A DNA stretch of 64,000 nucleotides from Hydrangea macrophylla (GCA_033977485.1 CM066993.1:32528501-32592500); one strand, 5' to 3'; shown: positions 44,658-57,194, counted from the stretch's first letter. Notes: generated by a model not told the origin, from the letters alone. Program-made: numbers and translations.

Positions 44658-45245
44658 TTAGACCTTTCCACACCGTATACATCTAGGTGAAATGTCCACC
44701 CCTCTCTGTGTCAGGTTCAAGTTACTTAGGACAAAATTATGAAAAATGGACCAGCCAAAGGCTTTTATTTTGGCGGGGATCGGCAAGTCCCAAAGTCTTT
44801 GCCACTGAAAGCCATTGCCTTGTCCCGAAGAATCTCCTCTCCCAGCCTCCTCCCTTTTCATCTACATACCCACATGGTAAGCCAATCTAACAGTAAACAA
44901 ACCTGGCCTATCTCAATGCCAAATAAGAGAGTCCCCGTATGCTGTCCTGTGAACAAGAAGACTGAGAATAGCATGGCCCTCATGTGTCAAAAAATTGTTC
45001 TGAATAGCGGAAACATTCCAAGTGCCTGAGTGCCCATCAATAAAGTCTGGAACTTTACTATGCTTCACTTCATACTGTAAGGGAGAGACAGGTAAAAAAG
45101 AATGTGGGATAGGGATCCATGGATCAAAACCCACTAGAACGCGACTTCTATCACCAATCCTCCACCAGCATCCCCTTCTAAATATATCCATAGCCCTCCC
45201 AAATACTCCTCCATGTAAACGACAGATGTGAGCCCAACTTCGCAT
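44658..45245 (-). pseudogene. LINE connection and zf-RVT region
   Basis: Two open blocks. 44913-45245 contains RRGCWWRIGDRSRVLVGFDP, a phrase seen in plant LINE ORF2 downstream of the RT. 44658-44861 contains WDLPIPAKIKAFGWSIFHN, then CIRCGKV, the zf-RVT zinc-binding segment. A frame break and a stop separate the pieces from each other and from the RNase H block. Confidence 0.75.
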
Positions 45246-45458
45246 GCATCAAGTCAGTGTCGAGAAAATAACGAGATTTAAAAATGTGGAAAAACAAAGA
45301 ATTTGGCATCTGGGATAATCTCCAAAGCTATTTCGCAAGCAGAGCTTGGTTGAAAATGAGTTTTGCTTCTACACAATTTTTCCCATGAGGCCCAATGAAT
45401 TTTTCGTTTATCACCCGAGCTACCCTACCAGAAACGAGCTAGTTGACTTGAGATCTCA

Positions 45459-45899
45459 TTACAAATAAAAAAAAGGAAGTCGAAAACATGACATGGCAAA
45501 GGTAGGAATCGCCTGGTCAACTGTTTTAATTAAGACTTCCCTTCCCCCCTTAGATAAAAATCTTTCCTTCCAACCTTTAATTTTAGAAGCCACTCGATCT
45601 CGGATACTTGCAAAAATTTGCCTCTTGGTTCCACCGATAAGAGATGGAAGGCCCAAATACTTCTCGTGAGCTGTCAGCGAATCAACCCCCACAAGTTCCT
45701 TAATGTTGGTGGATACCGCCATCGGCGTATTTGGACTTAGGAAAACACTGGACTTATTAACATTCAATTTTTGCCCCGAAGCAACCTCATACTTATGAAG
45801 AATATTCATCAAATGTTGACATTCCCCTTCATTTGCACGACAAAAAAGGAGACTATCATCCGCAAAAAATAAATGAGTGAGGAAATTACAATAGTACAA
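45459..45899 (-). pseudogene. LINE reverse transcriptase, C-terminal part
   Basis: 146 codons with THLFFADDSLLF (about residues 8-19); the two aspartates of FADD are catalytic residues of RT motif C. ASGQKLNVNKSSVF (about 40-53) and KYLGLPSLIGGTKRQIF (about 80-96) are typical plant LINE text that follows. Upstream RT motifs are lost to the 5' truncation at about 45900. Confidence 0.88.
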
Positions 45900-46196
45900 A
45901 AATTCAATGGTTGAAACTTTGAAAGAGAATTTGGATAACTAAAGTTGGCTAATGAAATTTAGCTAGTCATTTGGAGTACTTGACTACCTAGCCAAAGTAG
46001 CTACTAGGATAACTAACCTCCGGAGTTGAAAAGGTGGGTTTTGGCTAACAAAGCATTCTATTGTGTCTCTTGGAGTTGCTCTGAGACTTGGGAGAATAAA
46101 TAGTGAGTGTTGAGAACATAGTAAAAATGAAAGAATTAGTGAATTTGAAAGAATAATGGTTTGTATAGTGTTCCTTAAAATTGACGGAGTTAATAA

Positions 46197-46687
46197 AAGC
46201 ATCTCCAATGGTGTTCATGTGTATAGGATAAATCTAAACTAAGTTTCTATACATATGAATCAAAATCTATAGCGGTGTGAATGAGTAGCCAGCTATGAGA
46301 ATGCAGGCTAGGGTTAGTCGGCTGAAACAATGCCGTTTGGCACAGATTTTATTTATTTATTTAATTTTTAATCATTTCTTGCCTAAAAAAAATTGGAATA
46401 AGCCTAGCCGGCAAAGGCTATGCCGAGCGGTTCGGCTCTTTATTAACAACAAAATAAAAAATAATAACTTAACGGTAAAGGCTTTGTCGGCTGAGAATGG
46501 TCGGATTTTCCTCTGCCAGCATTGCTTCTGCCATTTAACCTGTATGGTAAGAAATGTAGCTGAATTGTAAAGTTAAGTTTCTCTACTATATACTTAAGTT
46601 TTTTACCCTACCAACTACACCACTGCGTGAGTGTGTAGGGTAAAAAACTTAAGTTGCCCTACAAAAATCACACCGCTGGAGATACTC
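46197..46687. mobile_element. Tourist-like (PIF/Harbinger) MITE
   Basis: Ends AAGCATCTCCAATGGTGT and ACACCGCTGGAGATACTC are imperfect inverted repeats; TAA stands on both sides (46194-46196, 46688-46690), the trinucleotide target of PIF/Harbinger elements. An internal hairpin with a perfect 20-bp stem (ACTTAAGTTTTTTACCCTAC, about 46583, and its complement ending near 46645) lies near the right end. GCCGGCAAAGGCTATGCCG-like phrases repeat in the middle. Confidence 0.78.
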
Positions 46688-46702
46688 TAAGCATTTTTAA
46701 TA

Positions 46703-46961
46703 CTACATCCGTCCCATTTTATGTGTCCCTTTTGGGGAATCCAAAATTTTATGAGAACATAATTATTGCACTTCACATGGGGTATAAATATGTGACTTTT
46801 TCCAAAATTGCCCATAGTTGCTTAAAAAAGTTATTTGGTTTGTTAACCCAATAAGGGTAGTTTTGATAAATAACTAAAACTTGACGATTTAATATTGTAA
46901 GCGGACAATAGTTGTGAAACGGCCCAAAATAAAAAGAGGGACACATAAAATGAGATGGGGG
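46703..46961. mobile_element. Stowaway-like MITE
   Basis: Begins CTACATCCGTCCCATTTTAT and ends ATAAAATGAGATGGGGG; inverted repeat of about 27 bp with the GTGTCCCT extension, TA on both sides (46701-46702, 46962-46963). 259 bp, 12 bases from the Tourist-like element. Confidence 0.88.
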
Positions 46962-46963
46962 TA

Positions 46964-47445
46964 ATATTCTACTATAAAATGATCATAAATAAGTTCATTG
47001 TTAATAATGAAAAGTTTCCGCATGTTACTTCATATGTGACAACTAGGAATGGCCGGTGTTCTTAGGCACTACACCAAAAAAGGGGTTTGCAATGGTGGTG
47101 ATGGTAGTGGTAGTGGCAAAGACGGTAGACGTAGAGGTACAGGTGGTGACAATGATTGATTTGGAGAAAGAGGTGTACTTGAGAGGCTTGATTTCTTGTC
47201 AAGTCTTTGATGATAGTTGCTAAACCAAAGCCTTTTCATTAATGAGGTTCAAGGCTTATTTTTAATAGAATTTTAGCCTAAATTACTTGGTTTGGGATAT
47301 TTTTAGTTTTAAAGCCACCCCGACTTTAATCTTAGCCAAAACTCCTCACTAATGAACCATACTAACTTCTACTCCTTTAACCAAACAACTATCAAATATT
47401 TTTGACCAAATTACCCTACACATTTATTAAGTGTTGTTATACATT

Positions 47446-47446
<1 letters not shown>
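46964..47446. other. Unassigned region with a lone CACTA-type terminus
   Basis: CACTACACCAAAAAAGGGG at 47067 looks like a CACTA-element terminus, followed by a GGTGGTGATGGTAGTGG-type purine-rich stretch (47093-47150). No matching right terminus was found downstream, so it is an orphan end at best. Confidence 0.35.

Positions 47447-47489
<43 letters not shown>
47447..47489. repeat. (AG)n microsatellite
   Basis: About 20 uninterrupted AG units, followed by a CATCGA-rich stretch (47505-47590). Confidence 0.95.
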
Positions 47490-47494
<5 letters not shown>

Positions 47495-48110
47495 CAGCTC
47501 ACCCCCATCGCGACTATCGTCTCTTCCATCGACGGCCACCATCGATGACCATCAACCACCATCATCTCTATCGATTACCACCATCAATACAGGTTGTTGG
47601 TTTAGATTTGTGTTATGTATCAACAAAGATTTGTTTGGGGTTTAAATATGTGTAATGTATCAACACAGATTTGTGGTACGTTCTATCTTCAATCTCTCTA
47701 TGCATCTCTCCTTCTCTCGTCTTCGGCCGCAAACTAGTAGAAATGCTGTTCTCCTGTTTATACTGAACCCATGCACACACACTGCAAACAAATATACAAC
47801 AACCCAGAGCCTGAGTGGTATCGTCAATGATGCAAAATTAAGCTTCAATTTGTAGATTGAAATGATTTTTGTGGGGGCCGCATCTAAGTGATGCTCAGGG
47901 TTTAGGGACTCATTCTATGGCTGCTTTGCATCATGATCCAATGCTGATGTATAATACTAACACCATGTAGTTGCTAGTCACTTGTGTTGTGTAAGTCATT
48001 TATGAATTAAACATTTTTAACTTGTTAATTATACCCATAATATTTATAACTATGCAAATTGGTTTTGGGCCTGTTTGGCAAATGTCCTCTTTTCCAACTT
48101 TCAAATTTCA
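47490..48110. other. Unassigned region
   Basis: CATCGA/CCACCATC repeats at the start, then unremarkable AT-rich sequence. Overlapping short open frames on both strands (47655-47860) lack any recognisable motif. Confidence 0.4.
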
Positions 48111-48116
48111 CATGAT

Positions 48117-48572
48117 TAGTTATGTGAAATTTCACCTAACTTCTCATGTGAAAAAGCTATGTGAAATTTTACGCTGAAAAATGTTGTGTGAAATTTCACA
48201 TAACCATTATGGAAAACAAAAGTGGGCTAATTTAGACCTTGTTTGAAAGATAGTTTTTTGCTTTGTTCTGTGTGAAATTTCACACTAAAAAATGTTGTGT
48301 GAAATTTCACACAACTTATTGTGCAAAAACAGTGAGACAACTCTCTCCTTCTTATATTATCTATCTTTCTGGAATGAAATTTCACACTGAAAATAGTTGT
48401 GTAAAATTTCACATAACTTTTTCTGGACAAACAGTGAGACCACTCTCTCCATCTTATACTCTCTATCTTTCTGGAATGAAATTTCACACTGAAAATAGTT
48501 GTGTGAAATTTCATGTGACTTATTCTTTTCACAAATTTCACTTAGCTAGTTTGTGAAATTTCACATTGCTGT
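48117..48572. repeat. Tandem palindrome array based on GTGAAATTTCAC, 102-bp period
   Basis: Copies start at 48272, 48374 and 48476 (exactly 102 bp apart). Each has two GTGAAATTTCAC-type palindromes 15-20 bases apart, then ACAGTGAGACCACTCTCTCC and a CTATCTTTCTGGA end. Further palindromes of the same kind stand upstream (about 48122-48200) and downstream (to 48565). The open frames of 97 and 104 residues on opposite strands come from the repeat. Confidence 0.85.
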
Positions 48573-48574
48573 TA

Positions 48575-50785
48575 TGTCATACCCCGACCCACCACGAGCG
48601 GATTTAGGGCCTATGACAACGCCATCGAGGCTAAATCAACTCATTAATATACTAAACAAATTTAAGTAATATAGTGCTCCAAAGCCACGTAACGACAAAT
48701 AGACACAATAGAAAAAAATTCCTTAAAGGTTTGGAAGTCAAAAGAACTATTTTCGTGGGTATTAACAAATCAAAAGTTCAAATTAACAAAGTTTAAAACA
48801 CAAGTCAAAGGGGTGCTCGACTGGTCGAAAGGCACTTGGGCAGAATCCCAACTGTTGCCGCACCTTTTCCCTGTTTTGCATAAGTTTTAAACATTTTCAA
48901 ACTTTGAAACCATTTCCAAAATTCTAGCGAAACATTTAAAAACATTTTACCCAATCTCCACAACATCTAGAGACAATCATACTCACTTTCACATCTTCTA
49001 GAGGTATTAAGAAACACTAGAAATAAGTAAAAATTAACCACAATTACAAATCCTCACCTACTCACAACACAGAACAACTTAGGAACAAGCCAAGTGATTC
49101 ACAAGAGATACAACCAAAAGATACCAGATACGTCGACTTGACGAATCCAAAACGTCAATCAAAAATAAAAAAAAATCAAAATTCTTATATTGCATCACTT
49201 GTTCCCAATTCTTTTAGTTATACAACTAGAAATTTAGACTACAGCTATTAATTACATGTCTATGACTAAACACATGGATATAGAAACAAGAGTGCATTCC
49301 CCAACCCCATCTCAATGCTCCTCTTACTTCCTTCTCTTGCCTTGATCCGTACCTGCGATGGTTATTCAATAACCACAACAGAAAATAATATTTTTGTTTA
49401 GACTTTCGCTTAGTGAATGAGCTAATCATGTGATTGAATGCAATAGATATTATAATGCAACAACCACTCATGTAAAACATAATTTATAGTCTCCGAACTA
49501 CCAAGTATTTGTTCACCCGGTTCTACCACTTATATCTTTATCTTTTTTATCCCTACACAAAGGGCTTAATCTTACCCCTCAACAAATGGCTTAATCTTAC
49601 CCCTACTAAAAGGGCTTTTCTTTTCTTATTTGAACTTCATACTTAGTGAACCATTACTGGGTAACCTTTGACCCACATAATCACATAAACATATAATCAA
49701 TTCAACATGGCAATTATTGAACATTTAGACATGCTTTTCCATTTTTTAGCATAAAGATGCTACAATAAATATAGATTAACCTACTAGAATTTATATTGGC
49801 ACATTAAATATGTTTACACATTGTAAAACAAGATTAGAATCAGCCACCTTAGAAATTCAGCAAAAAAACTCTTAGAAGTTGATTTCTAGTAATACTAAAC
49901 CCAAATCTACCTTGTGTATGAATTCTATAAATTTTTGTGCAATGTATGGATTATCCCCCAAATTGGGTCATGGAAAAACTATCAAAAACAATGAAATTTA
50001 ATGGTATCTATGTATAGATTTTACCTTCACGAGTTCGAATATGGTCTCATACTAAGGATTGGAAGTTATTCGAGCCGCCAAATGGTGAGACCACCATTTT
50101 CTCTATCCCTCTTCTCCCCGCCGAACCCCCTCTATGTTCTCTATGTTTTTTTTTGTTTTACTTTTTGGTTTGATAAGTATGCTAACTAAAGCATATATAT
50201 CATCTTAGATATTTCACTATCTTTCCTTATTTCAGTTTACATCCCCTAACTTTTGTAATGTTCTATTTAGCTCCCAAAAGATATTAAATTACTTATTAAC
50301 TCCCAAACTTTAAATGGGTCTTTGTCTATGTTTTGTTTGGGTCCCAAATCGTAGTCCGAAAAATGAAGTTACTAATTAGCTTACTCATTATGAACGTGTT
50401 CATATTACGCTCTCACAAGGGTACCCAAACTGCCTCCATAACTAAACACGAACAACAATATAATATTAAAGTACTTATCCATTTATCATGTAAGTATATT
50501 AAATAATCATACGGTATCAACATGTACTATAATTAAACAGTTATATTTACATGTCTATCATTTAAGCACATAATGCAAATATATGTAATTTATGTAATTT
50601 GACCCTCATCGGGCCCCACTTTCACATCTGTCCCATCCATAATGGATCATCCAATTGTGTTCCCAACTAAACACTTTTCCACCGGTGGGTCCACAATCCT
50701 ACCTTAACTTAACATATGCATAAATAATAATATTCAATGCACATAAATAATATTTTTACTTCATTTTTCGGGTACGGGTGTTACA
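48575..50785 (-). mobile_element. Ty3/Gypsy-type 3' LTR, minus orientation
   Basis: Left end TGTCATACCCCGACCC and right end GGGTACGGGTGTTACA fit TG...CA LTR termini. A polypurine tract (read on the minus strand) abuts the right end, so in element orientation this is the 3' LTR of a minus-strand copy. 2211 bp. No partner LTR lies in the window. Confidence 0.7.
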
Positions 50786-51505
50786 TTTCTTCCTCCCTTT
50801 TAAGAAGTTTGTCCTCAAACTTTCCTTACCTTACAGATATAACAACTGAGGATACCTCTCTCTCTCTCTCCTATTTCATCTTCCTGTTTCACATCTAATT
50901 ACCAACAAGCCTTCGATCACTTCAATTCTTCCCAACATATAGTAACTCTGTTGTGGAGTGAAATCCGATCACTTCCTCCTTTAATACCTTATCATAAACA
51001 TGATTCCTCAAGTCAAGTCCCTTTTTCATTGAATAGAATGATGCCAATTGAACTCAATTTACAATTATCATCTCTTTCCCAATTCTTGGAATACATCCCA
51101 GTCTCTAATACTTTCGGATCTTGACTTGCTTCTTTCTGAATAGTTAATACATATACCAAACCCCATTGATCTCCAACTCAACCACTAGCAATTATCTTCG
51201 CGTTATCAAATTTCCACTATAGTTTGTTGTGAGATTCAATTATCTGATTTATCACATACTTAATTCTGTAAATAAATCTCTCAAATTTCACAATCTATGC
51301 AAACTTCTTGCTCATAAGAAGAATATCGCTGATCACTCAATACTAAGATAGTACTAGAAATTTTAAATCATGTGTTAGATAATTCTCCTCATAGGATTCT
51401 AATCTTCCAAAATTACAAGTAATTATTGCTTCAATATGTATAACCAAATTCTTATGAATAACTTTGATCGGGAGAGAACAAATCCTATTTATATGCCTTA
51501 ACACG
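50786..51505 (-). other. Polypurine tract and 3' internal remnant of the minus-strand Gypsy element
   Basis: The complement of 50786-50802 (AAAAGGGAGGAAGAAA) is the polypurine tract, and AAGAAGTTTGTCCTCAAACTT next to it resembles the sequence preceding the 3' LTR in Tekay/Del-type elements. The remaining 700 bp has no readable pol motif and ends at the Athila-like LTR. Confidence 0.6.
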
Positions 51506-52806
51506 TGTTTGTTAGTACCTTTTTATCCTGTTTTTGTATATTTTTACGTTATTTTCTATTTTTTGACAGGATTTGGAAGAAATCAAGTATACCAAGTTAA
51601 ATGGGGTGAAAAAGCAGAGCAAAAGAAGCAAGAAAATCCACATCGCGCGCACGACCCGCTCGTACGAATATCCCGAAATCGCTCGCGCTCGTGCGAATAT
51701 CCCGAAATCGCTCGCGCGAGGTCCCAATATCGCGCTCGCGTGGCCCGCGCGCGCGACCTATGCAAAAATGGAACTTGCGTATTTCACTCTACTAATGATT
51801 TCTATGTGAAAGAAACTGCCTAATTACGTCCAGATTGCAAAATAAAGCAGTTTTAGTGCGTTTCGGGTTAGGAAAGCTTCCAAAACTTCTTGTAAAATCT
51901 ATATATACCCTATTTTACTTCAATTTAGGGGTTGGCAATTTTTATACACACAATATACAACCACACTTTCAGCCATTGAAGGGAGGAAAGCAAGGAGAAG
52001 AAGAAGAAGACCAAGGATTTCCATGGCCTCCTCCATCAACCTCTTGCCGTTCATCAATTCTATGGCCGCTTAAACCTAGATCTAGGGTTTCAATGAAACC
52101 CAAGCCAAGTACTAACGTGTATTTTATGTTTTTATTTTAGTTTTATTATGTATGGATGATGATTACATGTTCCGAGGATTTTTATAAATAAATCGTGCTT
52201 CTATTGATTAAATTCATTACTTTCAAAGTTTATTCTTGTCTTAGATCTATTTTGACTGTGATGTGCTCAATGATCTATACTTGCTGTGCTTGGTTAGATT
52301 ATTTACATGTAATGGTGCTTAAATTGAATTGTGCTATCAAGTATCCAAATAGTCCATGCCTAGGTTAGACGGATTATGTCATAACCCTAGTTTAGTGTGG
52401 GATAATTCGTGCTAACCGAAGATGGATTATGTTGGTGCTTGAACCATAGTTATTTTCTTGACGGAGGAATTAGGCTTGTAGCTACAATTCCCCATTATCA
52501 TCCAACTTAATGATCTAATTGAATGCATAAATATTCCTATTATGAATCTAGTGGTGGATTTGCAATCTTAGGTTCCTTTAAACATATTTACAAAAACACT
52601 TTTAAATCGTTTTCATAATTTAGATCTATTTGATTGTTCTTGGTTTAATTAATATCAAATCAAAATATGTTTTTCTTAATTAATTAGATTTAGATTTTAA
52701 AATTAAACCACTGTAGTATTTCAATCTCTATGGGTTTGACCTTTACTTTCACTGCTACAAATCTTTAGAAAAGTAAAGTATACTTTTTTATATCTTGATA
52801 TTGACA
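51506..52806 (+). mobile_element. Athila-like 5' LTR
   Basis: From TGTTTGTTAGTACC to ATATTGACA, 12 bases before an Athila-type primer site. The start is inferred from the TG/CA rule, since no second LTR is present. The segment 51640-51765 is CG-rich, with CGAATATCCCGAAATCGCTCGCGC present twice. The open frames at 51464-51823 lie across this block and are not genes. Confidence 0.6.
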
Positions 52807-52817
52807 AGATCAATTTT

Positions 52818-52835
52818 TGGCGCCGTTGCCGGGGA
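52818..52835 (+). promoter_or_regulatory. Primer-binding site, tRNA-Asp type
   Basis: TGGCGCCGTTGCCGGGGA. This 18-base site is characteristic of Athila-lineage Gypsy elements, complementary to the 3' end of tRNA-Asp (from memory). It is intact. Confidence 0.88.
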
Positions 52836-53305
52836 TTGCAAATTACTGCCTTTAGTTTTAGAATCTTAGTTTAGTTAATTCGTAAATATTAGATTAGGTT
52901 TTCTTTTTCTTATTTTTTGTTTTATTTTGCGTCACTAACTTTTCTTTTTATTTTGTAGTTTCTCAAGTCATCATATTCTAACGTTTCCGGGAGGAATAGC
53001 TTAGCACATCAAAGGAGCTTACGCGAAAAAATATAAATAAAATAAAATAGATTGCTTCTTTTGAAATTTGCTTCAAGCCACTGTAAGTCAGGACGCTGCG
53101 ACGCACTATTTGCATTAGTTTAGGGTGAATTGCACTGCATTAGCTAGGACACCCAGGGCGCTGGGAATTGATTTGGTCACTGCATTACAGGATAATTTAC
53201 ATGCATCACAGTAGTTGAGTGCTTGTTATCTTAGTTGCGTGATTGCTATTTGTTTTTTTATTATTTGAGTCAGTTTTTATTTTTTAGTTTATTTTCTTGT
53301 AGTTT

Positions 53306-54237
53306 ATGTTTGGTACACGCTCAAGTAAACCGGAATTAAAACCTTGCGATCTTGAACTTGAACGTACATTAAGAATTAACAAGTATTCAAACGTAACTTC
53401 TAGAACTAGGTTAAACATAGACGACGAATTAACTCCGAAACCATCATCGTTGTTTGAGTCTGAAATACGTAGTACCCTTAAAAATCTAAAGAAACCACAC
53501 TTTATTAACGTAGAACCTATTCCAATGGCCGACATTGGAAATAATCAAAACAACGTAAATAACAAAAATAATCCAAATATACCTCCACCTCCTCCGCTTA
53601 AAGATTACTTTATTCCTACGACTTACACGCTACAAACATGTATCGACTTACCGGAGGCGACGGCATCTCACTTTGAGATAAAGTCGTCTACCATCTCGCT
53701 ACTTCCATCTTTCCATGGCCATCTAAATGAAGATCCATATCAACACTTAGGAGATTTGCAGGATATATGCTCTACTTTGAAAATTCAAAACTTAAATGAT
53801 GATGAATTAAAATTGTAGCTCTTTCCATTCTCTTTAAAAGATAAAGCGAAGTATTGGCTCCAATCTCTTGAGCCAAACACAATTAAAACTTGGGAAGCCT
53901 TACACACCGCATTTTTACAAAAGTTTTTTCCTATTATGCGAACTAATCAGATAAGAAAATATATAACTAATTTTGTGATGCAAGATGGGAAAACACTTTA
54001 TGACACATAGGAGAAATTTAAAGAATTATTATGTTCCTGTCCACATCATCAGGTACCTAAGTGGCAGTTGGTACAGGTTTTTTACAAGGGACTTATTCCC
54101 TCTGTCCGTAATACTGTCGATGCCGTTTGTGTGGGTACCTTCCTACACAAAAGCGCCGATGAGGCCTGGAAAATTTTTGAAACGTTAAGCGAGAACTCGA
54201 TGCATCAGGCTGTGTCGGTACGTTCTGAGGGGTATAT
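53306..54237 (+). pseudogene. gag: Athila-like gag pseudogene, truncated by the tandem array
   Basis: ATG at 53306 (MFGTRSSK). An N-terminal arm with asparagine- and proline-rich linker (about residues 75-100) leads to the retrotransposon-gag domain: LFPFSLKDKAKYWLQSL after a TAG stop at 53816, TWEALHTAFLQKFFP, then ITNFVMQDGKTLYDT followed by a second in-frame TAG at 54008 (from tryptophan TGG, judging by the family) and EKFKELLCSCPHH. The two stops are in the same frame with no frameshift between them. Coding ends at 54237 where the Copia-like LTR begins. Zinc knuckle and pol are absent. Confidence 0.88.
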
Positions 54238-55578
54238 TGTTGGCCCAAATATGGAAACCTTAGAGGGGGGGTGAATAAGGTTTTAGCGGAATTTTAACCT
54301 TTTCAAAACTTAATTGCAAATTAAACACAAACACAAACATTTAACTAAAGAGATAAGGGAAGAGATACTTGCAAATCGATTTTTCAAGTGGTTCGGCAAT
54401 CGCACCCCGCGGCCTACGTCCACCCCTCAAGAACACCTCTTGAGGATTCCTTTACTCTGATCTACTTCACGGGTGTAGACCAAACTGTTCCCGGAGCACT
54501 TACGGGTGTGCACCAAACCGTTACAAGAGCCTTCAATCTCTCCCAAAGAAGAACACCTCTTCTTTGCACACAAGGGTTACTAACCCTCAACCTTTACAAA
54601 TTTGATTTGAATACAAATTGATAACTCTCTCTCTAGAGTGGATAATACAATTAAAGCTCACTACAATTTTGCTCTCTCAAGAAATACAAATGAAAGAATT
54701 GAGCAAATTGATAAACTCGCACAACTAGGGCTCAAATGTGAATGATTAAAAATCAACAAGTTGTGTGATTCAATACTATGTTTTTCAATCAAAATCTCAA
54801 CCCCAAATAGCTTAGGAAAACATGTATTTATAGGCCTTGAAAGATTATAGCCGTTGGTGGCAAGTTTGGTAATTAAAAGCTCCTTTAAAAACTAGCCGTT
54901 ATTGCCTTTCAGGCCGATTCAATCGACTGGACCTTGAAGCAGTCGACTGGGCCTTGAAGCAGTCGACTGAGATGTGTTTACAGAGGGTTCTGTATGCATT
55001 CTGCTTACTTCGGTCAACTACATCGGGCCCTTAGTCGACTGCCCCTCCCTGTTTGACAGCCTGACACATCTCAACTAAAATGGCCATAACTCCCTCTACA
55101 AAACTCGGATTTTCGATCCGTTTGATGTTTTGGAAACTAGATTCAAATACCTTTCCAACCATATAAGATTCAACAATTAATTATTTTCCAATTGGTTGGG
55201 GCATTGCTTTAAAGATGATCCACTTAAAATTTATTTCCAAAACTTTAACCTTTAGAGTTTGTTTGAGCCTCTATGAGTGTGAGATCAAGATGCCTTACAA
55301 TGATGGTCCTAGACTTCAATCAAGGATGAAATATCTTCAAATCTTCAAGCTTGATCCTTGTTGAGCTCCTTGTAATCTTGATCTACATCAATTAAATCTC
55401 ATGCACACAAAGATGTTAAAAACATTGATACATTATTAATACATGAGATTGTATATGAGCATAAAAATGACTATGATAATAACAAAAAATGAATCATTAT
55501 GAATCATGTAATTATCATAGCATATTTGACATCATCAAAACATAATTAAATATGCCTTAATATACTTTAAGGCTAACA
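54238..55578 (-). repeat. LTR1 of the array
   Basis: Minus-strand start TGTTAGCC (55578), end GGGCCAACA (54238). It is the most diverged LTR of the four, e.g. CATTTAAC where the others have CAATTAAC, and CCGTTGGTGG for CGTTGGTGG context near 54864. It contains CAGTCGACTG-type palindromes, one mutated to CAATCGACTGG near 54921. Confidence 0.88.
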
Positions 55579-55579
55579 A

Positions 55580-55592
55580 TCTCCCCCTTTTT
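55580..55592 (-). promoter_or_regulatory. Polypurine tract, unit 1
   Basis: AAAAAGGGGGAGA on the minus strand directly before the LTR start TTGTTAGCC. The context is typical of SIRE/Maximus-like Copia elements. A second purine tract (AAAGGGGGAGAAA, complement of about 55734-55746) lies about 150 bases upstream in element orientation. Confidence 0.8.
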
Positions 55593-56510
55593 GATGATGG
55601 CAAACAACCAATGAAGGATATGCCAATATAAGCATATTTGGTCATTTTCATATTATCATTCATAAAAGATATCATATGTTAAAGTACATGAATGATAACT
55701 ACCCAAATACTTCTCCCCAATACTTTTCATATTTCTCCCCCTTTGACATTATCAAAAAGATTTGGGGATAAAACACAAAGCTCCCCCTCACAATAGGCAT
55801 ACAAATCAAAAGGCCAAAAAGATACCAAAAATAAACAAATATAACCACATGTGAGAAAATGAATACATGAAAGTGCTCCCCCTAAGCATGTGCAATGATA
55901 AAAGATACCAAAAGATATTAATAGAAAGCATATTCTCCCAAAAGATACCAATAATAAAGTTGGAGAACTCAAAATATAAGATAAACAAAAATTCAGTCTG
56001 GAGAACTCCTTCAGTCGACAAAAACAAAAAGGCATCAGTCGACTGTGCATTTGATCAGTCGACTCCTTAGTCGACTTAATAATGCAGAATCAAAAAGTTC
56101 AAAACCTCATACCTGAATCAGTCGACTGTGTCGGGGTACCAGTCGACTGCTTTGTTCAGCAGTTCATAAAAATGAAAGCTCAGCAGCAAAAATTTGAATG
56201 ATTCACAAAACATCATTTTGTCTAACCATTCTAAAAACTTTGTCTAATCCAACAAAAGCATATCATCATTTTTTCAAATAAACAATATCAAGAGCATGAT
56301 GATTTATGTAAAGACATATCCAAATCACAAGTGGATGAAACAAGATTATGCACAAAAAATCAAGAGAAATATCAAAACAAGTTAATCTAGCTTACTCCTA
56401 CTAGGCTTAAGATAAGAGATTTAACCATTGTCCAAGCGCCTCTTGGATGCAACATTTGCCGAGTAGGTAGGAGAGGATCCCTTCACAACCCAAACCATGT
56501 TAACTTTCTT

Positions 56511-57194
56511 TCAAAATAAACATTTATAATTAACATGCCCCTTTTTCATGCAATAATGACAAGTTATATGGGGAAGGGTCTCATTTGAGATTGATTCCTT
56601 AACAAAGAATTTCTTGTCAGGACTTTGAGAATTTGAAGTAGAGGATGTGGACTTTATAAAGAAGCTTTTGTACTTCTTTTCCTTATATGTGGGATTAAAT
56701 CCCAAACCGGCCTTATCAAAAACACATTTTTATTTACCCAAAAGCATATTCAAATTTTTTTCACCTTGGGTAAACTTGGCCAAAGTTTTTGTCAAATCAT
56801 TCACTTCCTTTCTCAATTCAACATTTTCCTTTTCAATAAGTTCACTTGAAGGTTGATTGGTTGAAACAAGCTTTTCTTTTCTCAAAATTTCATTTTGAGA
56901 TTTTAACTCATCTAATTGCTTTTTCAACTCCAAATTTTCTTTTTCAAGCTCATTTGAAGATTGTGCTTTTAAAACATGTTTTTCATTTTCAATCTTCAAA
57001 GATTCATTTTGGGATTTCACAATATTTAACTCATTTGAAAGTTTGGAAAAATTCTTTTTAAGAGTTATATATTTTGATCCCATATTCTCTAACTCCTCAT
57101 GTAACTCCTCAAATGCACATTGAAGTTCATCATAATCATGAGATTGAATAATTGAGGTTGGTTTAGAATTTACCCCAAAATATGTAGTTTCCAT
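56511..57194 (-). pseudogene. gag: Truncated Copia-like gag, unit 1 (one stop)
   Basis: Same protein as in units 2 and 3, from METTYFG (ATG at 57194) to the zinc knuckle CHYCMKKGHVNYKC. A TAA stop at 56730-56732 replaces the glutamine codon before KCVFDKAGLGFNP, through one transition. The primer site of this unit is also mutated (GCTCTCATACCA at 57245-57256 where the others have GCTCTGATACCA on the plus strand). So unit 1 looks dead in both gag and priming. Confidence 0.88.

Larger units (their letters stand above)
43808..45900 (-). mobile_element. 5'-truncated L1-type LINE, minus orientation
   Basis: From right to left on the minus strand: end of a reverse transcriptase domain with the FADD active-site motif, a thumb/connection region, a zf-RVT zinc-finger segment and a plant LINE RNase H-like domain, then a poly(A) (plus-strand T run at 43808-43818). 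The endonuclease and the N-terminal half of the RT are missing, the usual 5' truncation of LINE copies. Stops and frameshifts separate the blocks. No clear target duplication was found. Confidence 0.88.

Noticed and set aside
47067..47160. CACTACACC terminus considered as a full CACTA element
   Set aside because: No complementary GGTGTAGTG terminus was found within the rest of the window.
48227..48556. Open frames of 97 and 104 residues with internal peptide repeats
   Set aside because: Products of the 102-bp palindrome array, open on both strands.
51464..51823. 119-residue frame with Arg/Ala-rich C-terminus
   Set aside because: Lies across the start of the Athila-like LTR and its CG-rich repeat block.
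55727..56050. Hydrophobic 107-residue minus-strand open frame repeated in all three units (also 58747-59070, 61767-62075)
   Set aside because: It recurs only because the units are recent copies; it lies between gag and the LTR, ends inside a purine tract and has no recognisable domain. I do not call it an env-like gene.
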